A stretch of 11,129 nucleotides of DNA from PALSA-612 sp964595575 (GTDB taxonomy: Bacteria > Actinomycetota > Thermoleophilia > Gaiellales > Gaiellaceae), in contig CAZQRA010000063.1 of assembly GCA_964595575.1 (NCBI GenBank), positions 1-11,129 of the forward strand. The letters are read 5' to 3'. Shown here in pieces: positions 7,449 to 11,129 of this stretch. Position 1 is the first letter of the stretch, and each line of letters starts with the position of its first letter. The position numbers were made by a program, and so were the translations under genes. The notes under the pieces were generated by a model that saw nothing but the letters and a program-made list of their open reading frames with translations, did no database searches and was not told the DNA's origin.

Positions 7449-8081
7449 GTGGAGCGGCGCCTTCCGGGCTTCCACGGCAGGGCGGGCTTCGGCAGGCGGC
7501 CCGCCCTGCTCGTGGTGGACGTCAACCTCGGGTTCACCGATCCCAGGTCGCCGCTCGTCTGCGACCTCGAGGGGGTGGTGGCGGCCATCCAGCGGCTCTT
7601 GAGCGAGACGCGGCGGGCGGGATTGCCGGTGGTGTACACCACTGTCGCCTACGACGCCCTGGGCAAGCGGGCGGCGAAGGCGTTCATCGACAAGGTGCCG
7701 GCGCTCCTCGCCCTGGAGGTGGGAAGCCGGTGGATCGAGATCGACCCCCGGATCGCCCCCCTCCCCCACGAGCCGGTTCTCGTCAAGCTGTTTGCCTCTG
7801 CCTTCTTCGGCACTCCGCTTGCCAGCCTCCTCGCCGCCGAGGAGGTGGACAGCGTCATCGTGACCGGGGCTTCGACCTCGGGCTGCGTGCGGGCGACGGC
7901 GGTGGATGCCCTCCAGCACGGCTACCGGCCGATCGTGCCCCGGGAGGCGGTGGGGGACCGCGATCCTCGCGCCCACGAGGCGAACCTCCACGACATCGAC
8001 GCCAAGTACGGAGACGTCGTCTCCCTGGACGAGGTAGTAGCCCGCCTGGAGGAGCTGGCGGCCGCCGCGGCCCGGGCATGA
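7449..8081 (+). CDS. Isochorismatase-fold cysteine hydrolase (N-carbamoylsarcosine amidase / maleamate amidase type)
   Basis: A 210-residue cytosolic amidohydrolase. The catalytic triad is visible: D24 in L-L-V-V-D-V-N, K113 in L-V-K-L-F-A-S-A-F-F-G-T, and nucleophile C146 in G-A-S-T-S-G-C-V-R-A-T-A-V-D. The Lys-Cys spacing of 33 equals that of Arthrobacter N-carbamoylsarcosine amidase (K144, C177), and the S-G-C-V-R-A-T wording is characteristic of the carbamoylsarcosine/maleamate amidase branch rather than true isochorismatases. It would hydrolyse a terminal carbamoyl or amide group and release ammonia (plus CO2 from a carbamoyl group). Directly after HyuAB this fits the known two-step logic of N-methylhydantoin breakdown: ring opening, then removal of the carbamoyl group. 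The start is GTG 7449, with GGAG five bases before it. The stop overlaps the following ATG by ATGA. The actual acyl part of the substrate is not determined. Confidence 0.9.
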   Translation: MERRLPGFHGRAGFGRRPALLVVDVNLGFTDPRSPLVCDLEGVVAAIQRLLSETRRAGLPVVYTTVAYDALGKRAAKAFIDKVPALLALEVGSRWIEIDPRIAPLPHEPVLVKLFASAFFGTPLASLLAAEEVDSVIVTGASTSGCVRATAVDALQHGYRPIVPREAVGDRDPRAHEANLHDIDAKYGDVVSLDEVVARLEELAAAAARA

Positions 8082-8821
8082 TCGTCCGAGACGCAGGCCG
8101 GGCCTGGCAGGTCGTTCTCCAGACCGACCACGCCGACCTCGCCGGCGCCTTCGCCTCTGCCTGGGCCGAACGGGGGCCCCGCCACGCCTCCCTGGTGGTA
8201 GCTGCTACGCGCCACGACGACGGCTGGGCGGTGTGGGAGCGGGCGCCCCTGGTCGATCCCAAGACGGGAGCGCCGGTGAACTTCCTCGACGTCGACGTGC
8301 CCACCCACCTTGCCTTCTACAGGGCGGCTATCGCTGCCGTGTCGGCGGAGGATGCCTATGCCGGCCTCCTCGTGTCCATGCACGGAGCCGGCATCTACCG
8401 CCAGCGGTACGGCACCGACCCCGCTCTCGGCCTCACCCGAGCTGCCCAGGTCAAGGACGAGGTGGAGGCCTTCGTCGCCGAGCAGGAGGCGGGGTACGTC
8501 CGGCGCATGGCCGAGGCGGGGGTGGACGAGGAGCGGCGCTGGGCTGACTACCGGCTGCTCCAGCTGTACGATCGCCTCTCGCTCTTCTTCTGTACCCGCG
8601 ACCTGGAAGCGGGCGAGGAGGCAGAGCTCCCCGGCCTCCGCCTTACCCCCCTCGGCCCCTGGCGGGTGGTCGCGGAGCCCTTCCCCTTCGCCCAGAGCCC
8701 CGCCCGCTTCACCTTGCTCCGCTACCTCGTGCCCAAGGAGGCACGCACGAGCGAGAGCCTGCGGCAGGCGCTTCGGGAGCGTGGCCCGGAGCAGGTCGAC
8801 ATCACCGTCGAGGCGGCCTGA
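8078..8821 (+). CDS. DUF3891 family protein of unknown function
   Basis: A 247-residue soluble protein with no signal peptide or membrane segment. The recognisable family pattern is Q15-T-D-H18-A-x-L-A, then A-A-T-R-H46-D47-D48-G-W50-x-x-W53-E, a D60-x-x-T-G-x-P segment leading to F69-L-D, H77, and L97-L-V-S-M-H102-G-x-G-I-Y. The conserved His/Asp residues, especially the H46-D47 pair and H18, H77 and H102, look like a buried metal or catalytic site, distantly reminiscent of HD-domain hydrolases; this is inference only. The C-terminal part (about 165-247) is a predicted beta-rich end with F-F-C-T-R-D-L. The gene starts in the ATGA overlap with the amidase and has no close Shine-Dalgarno site, so it is probably translationally coupled. 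Its place inside the operon suggests a catalytic or accessory role in the same pathway. Confidence 0.85.
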   Translation: MIVRDAGRAWQVVLQTDHADLAGAFASAWAERGPRHASLVVAATRHDDGWAVWERAPLVDPKTGAPVNFLDVDVPTHLAFYRAAIAAVSAEDAYAGLLVSMHGAGIYRQRYGTDPALGLTRAAQVKDEVEAFVAEQEAGYVRRMAEAGVDEERRWADYRLLQLYDRLSLFFCTRDLEAGEEAELPGLRLTPLGPWRVVAEPFPFAQSPARFTLLRYLVPKEARTSESLRQALRERGPEQVDITVEAA

Positions 8822-8833
8822 GGACGGGAAGCG

Positions 8834-9679
8834 ATGGAGGGCATGGTCGAGGTCAACGGGGTCAACCTCTGGTATCGGGTGAGCGGCCAGGGCGAGCCCG
8901 TGGTGCAGATCCACGGGGCAGGGTTCGGGCACTTCAACTTCGATCCGGTGACGCCCATCCTCGCCCGGCACTTCCGAGTGATCGACTACGACATGCGGGG
9001 CTACGGGCGCTCCGACCGCCCCGTGCAGGCCTACGACATGGAGGTGTGGGCCGACGACCTGGCCGGGCTCATGGACGCCCTGGGCATTCCCCAGGCCCAC
9101 GTCCACGGCACCTCCATGGGCGGCATGATCGCCATCGTCTTCGCCGGCAAGTACCCCGAGCGCACGACCTCCGTAGTCATCAACTGCGCTGCCGCCAAGC
9201 TGGGCGCCGCCGGCAAGCTCGTCTTCAAGAACTGGATCGACATCGCCCGCCTCGACCCGGAGGGGCCGGGGAGCCGCATCCTGGCCGAGCTCATCACCTG
9301 GCAAGCCCTCTCCAAGCGCTTCCTGGAGGAGCAGGGCGCGGACGCGCTCGCCACCCAGATCCAAACCATCCTGCGGGAGTCGAACCGTCTTGAGGTCTTC
9401 ACGGCTGCCTGCCAGGCCATGTGCGACATGGACCTCACCCCCTGGCTTCCCCGGATCACGTCCCCAGCCCTCGTCCTAGGAGGTGACGAGGACGTGATGA
9501 CTCCGTGGGACCAAGGGCCCGCCGGCGTAGGCCAAGAAGGGATCTACCAGGGGATCCCCGGCGCGGAGAAGCACGTGATCGCAGGCGCCGGCCACTCCAC
9601 CATCTTCGACTCCACCGAGGAGCACGCCAGGGTGGTGTCGGAGTTCTTCGCCCGCCACAGCGCCCGCGGCGGGGCCTGA
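8834..9679 (+). CDS. Alpha/beta-hydrolase fold enzyme
   Basis: A 281-residue cytosolic hydrolase. The oxyanion-hole motif H-G-A-G-F-G follows the first strands. The nucleophile elbow is G-T-S94-M-G-G, the probable acid is D220 in G-G-D-E-D-V-M-T-P, and the base is H254 in A-G-A-G-H-S. D-M-R-G-Y-G-R-S-D-R-P is the usual post-strand-4 loop. A helical lid spans roughly residues 120-200. The Asp-His interval is 34 residues, several longer than common in the fold, because of the W-D-Q-G-P-A-G-V-G-Q segment. Relatives include esterases, C-C bond hydrolases, enol-lactonases and dehalogenases; nothing visible chooses between them. In this operon an ester, lactone or amide intermediate is the natural substrate class. 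The start is ATG 8834, with GAGGA nine bases upstream. The in-frame ATG at 8843 has its only purine-rich site one base away, which is too close. Confidence 0.9.
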   Translation: MEGMVEVNGVNLWYRVSGQGEPVVQIHGAGFGHFNFDPVTPILARHFRVIDYDMRGYGRSDRPVQAYDMEVWADDLAGLMDALGIPQAHVHGTSMGGMIAIVFAGKYPERTTSVVINCAAAKLGAAGKLVFKNWIDIARLDPEGPGSRILAELITWQALSKRFLEEQGADALATQIQTILRESNRLEVFTAACQAMCDMDLTPWLPRITSPALVLGGDEDVMTPWDQGPAGVGQEGIYQGIPGAEKHVIAGAGHSTIFDSTEEHARVVSEFFARHSARGGA

Positions 9680-9680
9680 A

Positions 9681-11057
9681 GTGCCCGCCGTCGAGGCCTA
9701 CGGGGTCGAGCCTATCCCAGCTGAGCTGCGCACCGCGCGCTGGCGCGACCTCTTCGCCATCAACTTCACCTTCTTCCTCAACCCGGTCATGTACCTCTTG
9801 GGCGCGTTCGCCGTGGTCGACGGCGGACTCCCCCTGGGTTGGGCGGTCGCGGCCATGGTCTGCGGGCAGGCCCTCGCCTATGCGCTGCTCGTGGTCGTCG
9901 CCCAGCCTGGGGTCGACTACGGCCTTCCCGGACAGGTGGCGATGCGGGCGACCCTCGGCTTCTGGGGAGCGCGCCTTCTCAGCTCGCCCTACCGGGTGGT
10001 GGCCGCCACCTACTGGTTCGCGGCCCAGGCCCTCACCGGCGCGCTCGGCTTCCAGGCCGTGATCGAGGCGATGGGGGGAGGGCGTCCTCCGCTGGTGCCG
10101 ACGGCGCTGGTCCTGGGCGCCTTCCATGCCGCTCTCGCGGCAGCCGGCTTCGACGTGATGCGGTGGCTCCTGCGCGTGGTCTTGCCCGTCTCCCTCGCCT
10201 TCAGCGGCGTGCTCGTGGCCCTCTTCCTGACCGCGAGCTCGCCTGACTACGCGATCTCGCGCGTGCTCGACTCTCCGGACCAGCGCCTCACGTGGACGGG
10301 GTTTGCCACTTACGTCACCGTGATGTGCGGCGCCTCGCTCACCCTCGTCACCAACGTAGCCGACTTCTGCCGGTACACGCCCACCCGCCGCGACGTCCGC
10401 CTGGGCCTGGCCGCCTCCGCGCTCTTGGCCGCGGTCGTCACCACCTCCGTGGGGGGGTACGCGGCCGCCGCTACCGGGGAGACCAACCCCTTTGTCGCCG
10501 TTGCCGACCTCGTCCGCAGCGAGGCCGTGCTCGTGCTCATCCTCGGGGCCATCGTCGTCCAGGGCATCGCGGCCAACGTCACCAACGTCTACACGGCCGG
10601 CATGTCCCTGGTCAGTAGCGTTCCCCCTCTAGGTCGGCTACGGGCCACGCTGGCCGTGGCCGTGGCCGCGATCGCGCTCACCCTCTTCCCCGACTTCGTG
10701 ACCGAGGCCCAGACGTGGATCACCCACCTCGGTAACGTCGCCGCTCCCCTCACCGGAGTCGTCCTCGCCGACTACCTGGTGCTCAAGCGCCAGCGGCTGG
10801 ACGTGGACGGCCTGTTCGACCCGCAGGGGCCGTACCGCTACCTCAAGGGCGTCAACGTGGCCGCGCTCCTCGCGGTGGCGGGGGCCGTGGCCGTCTACTA
10901 CATCCTGCCCCAGAGCTGGCTCAAGGTCGCTTTCGGGGTCGGGGTCGGGGCCGCCTCCTACCTCGCCCTCGTCCGGCTCCGGTCCCTCGTCGGGCTCGGT
11001 GGTGCCCCGACCTACGCCGCCACCGGCTCCTGCCGGCGCTCGGGCTGCTCCCCGTAG
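9681..11057 (+). CDS. NCS1-family permease (cytosine/allantoin/hydantoin-type transporter)
   Basis: A 458-residue integral membrane protein with about twelve hydrophobic segments, the LeuT-fold layout of the NCS1 family. It opens with G-V-E-P-I-P-x-E-L-R-T and R-W-R-D-L-F-A-I-N-F, the normal NCS1 leader. TM3 has W112-F-A-A-Q116, matching W117 and Q121 that bind hydantoin in Mhp1. TM6 has the T-N225-V-A-D228-F-C-R-Y motif, but the Trp used by Mhp1 in this helix is not present. TM8 has N299-V-T-N302-V-Y-T-A-G, a wording closer to the cytosine permease (CodB-like) branch. It probably imports the ring compound degraded by the operon by cation symport. It starts at GTG 9681, one base after the previous stop, with no clear ribosome site, so coupling is likely. 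The last 20 residues are not hydrophobic and contain two Cys; they do not look family-derived. Confidence 0.92.
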   Translation: MPAVEAYGVEPIPAELRTARWRDLFAINFTFFLNPVMYLLGAFAVVDGGLPLGWAVAAMVCGQALAYALLVVVAQPGVDYGLPGQVAMRATLGFWGARLLSSPYRVVAATYWFAAQALTGALGFQAVIEAMGGGRPPLVPTALVLGAFHAALAAAGFDVMRWLLRVVLPVSLAFSGVLVALFLTASSPDYAISRVLDSPDQRLTWTGFATYVTVMCGASLTLVTNVADFCRYTPTRRDVRLGLAASALLAAVVTTSVGGYAAAATGETNPFVAVADLVRSEAVLVLILGAIVVQGIAANVTNVYTAGMSLVSSVPPLGRLRATLAVAVAAIALTLFPDFVTEAQTWITHLGNVAAPLTGVVLADYLVLKRQRLDVDGLFDPQGPYRYLKGVNVAALLAVAGAVAVYYILPQSWLKVAFGVGVGAASYLALVRLRSLVGLGGAPTYAATGSCRRSGCSP

Positions 11058-11129
11058 GCCGGGGGCTGGGCCCCTACGGAGCCGCGGCGGAAGGGGAGCG
11101 ACACCCAGCGCTCGGAAAGAGGGGCTAGG
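11012..11129 (-). CDS. Possible C-terminal end of a convergent gene (partial)
   Basis: On the minus strand a frame is open from the window edge to a TAG at 11014-11012, giving 38 residues. It reads L-A-P-L-S-E-R-W-V-S-L-P-F-R-R-G-S-V and ends in a polar tail rich in Gln, Pro and Glu. It would overlap the last 46 bases of the permease gene tail to tail. The composition looks more like a protein C-terminus than the Arg/Gly/Pro-rich shadow frames elsewhere, but 38 codons without a stop are common by chance at this GC content. No family can be assigned. Confidence 0.3.
   Translation of the reverse strand, partial: LAPLSERWVSLPFRRGSVGAQPPAYGEQPERRQEPVAA
11054..11077. other. GC-rich hairpin at the end of the operon
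   Basis: GGGGC (11062-11066) and GCCCC (11070-11074) can pair around a TGG loop. An outer GTA/TAC pair (11054-11056 with 11075-11077) extends the stem past a five-base bulge. The structure starts inside the permease stop codon. No run of T follows on either side, so it is not a classical intrinsic terminator. It may still slow transcription or protect the 3' end of the transcript. Confidence 0.3.

Noticed and set aside
7449..8081. True isochorismatase (siderophore synthesis)
   Set aside because: No siderophore genes are nearby, and the S-G-C-V-R-A-T active-site wording belongs to the carbamoylsarcosine/maleamate amidase branch.
3881..9364. Long minus-strand open frames (3881-5317, 5356-6915, 7922-9364)
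   Set aside because: They mirror strong plus-strand genes, are Gly/Val/His/Asp/Leu-rich, and carry no recognisable motif. Long antisense frames are expected at this GC content.
10937..10952. Short GGGGTC tandem repeat
   Set aside because: Only about two and a half copies inside a GC-rich coding sequence encoding G-V-G-V-G-A; explained by codon composition.
11054..11077. Rho-independent terminator after the permease
   Set aside because: The hairpin is strong but no T tract follows on either strand and the stem is bulged, so it is recorded only as a hairpin.

Overview
The window is very GC-rich. Its genes are packed end to end, with several GTG starts and 4-base stop/start overlaps. This fits a high-GC free-living bacterium such as an actinobacterium, a chloroflexote or a high-GC Firmicute-like lineage; the sequence alone does not settle which. 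No RNA gene, insertion sequence, phage gene, CRISPR array or long repeat is visible, and no stretch over 300 bases lacks a gene.

Layout. The left edge (1-557, minus strand) holds the N-terminal 185 codons of a DehI-like protein that runs off the window. Only 17 bases separate its start codon from that of a divergent GntR/FadR-type regulator (575-1258, plus strand). The gap contains an AT-rich palindrome that is a good operator candidate. From the regulator onward, nine genes run on the plus strand with gaps of 14 bases or less or with overlaps, so they probably form one operon: regulator, CaiB/BaiF CoA-transferase, HMG-CoA-lyase-like enzyme, hydantoinase/oxoprolinase A and B subunits, a cysteine hydrolase of the N-carbamoylsarcosine amidase/maleamate amidase type, a DUF3891 protein, an alpha/beta hydrolase and an NCS1-family permease. 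The last 72 bases contain a GC-rich hairpin and possibly the 3' end of a convergent minus-strand gene.

How the genes may work together (inference). The set reads as an uptake and degradation pathway for a small nitrogen-containing ring compound such as a hydantoin, imide, lactam or related N-heterocycle. The NCS1 permease would import it. HyuAB would open the ring at the cost of ATP. The cysteine hydrolase, and perhaps the alpha/beta hydrolase, would remove the carbamoyl or amide nitrogen. The CoA-transferase would activate the resulting acid, and the lyase would cleave the CoA ester into central intermediates. The GntR regulator would sense the substrate or an intermediate. DUF3891 has no known function, and its place inside the operon is the best lead on a role. 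Catalytic residues are intact in every enzyme whose family motifs could be checked. The exact substrate cannot be read from the sequence, and the combination of a HyuAB/carbamoyl-amidase module with a CoA-transferase/lyase module is the most interesting aspect of the window.
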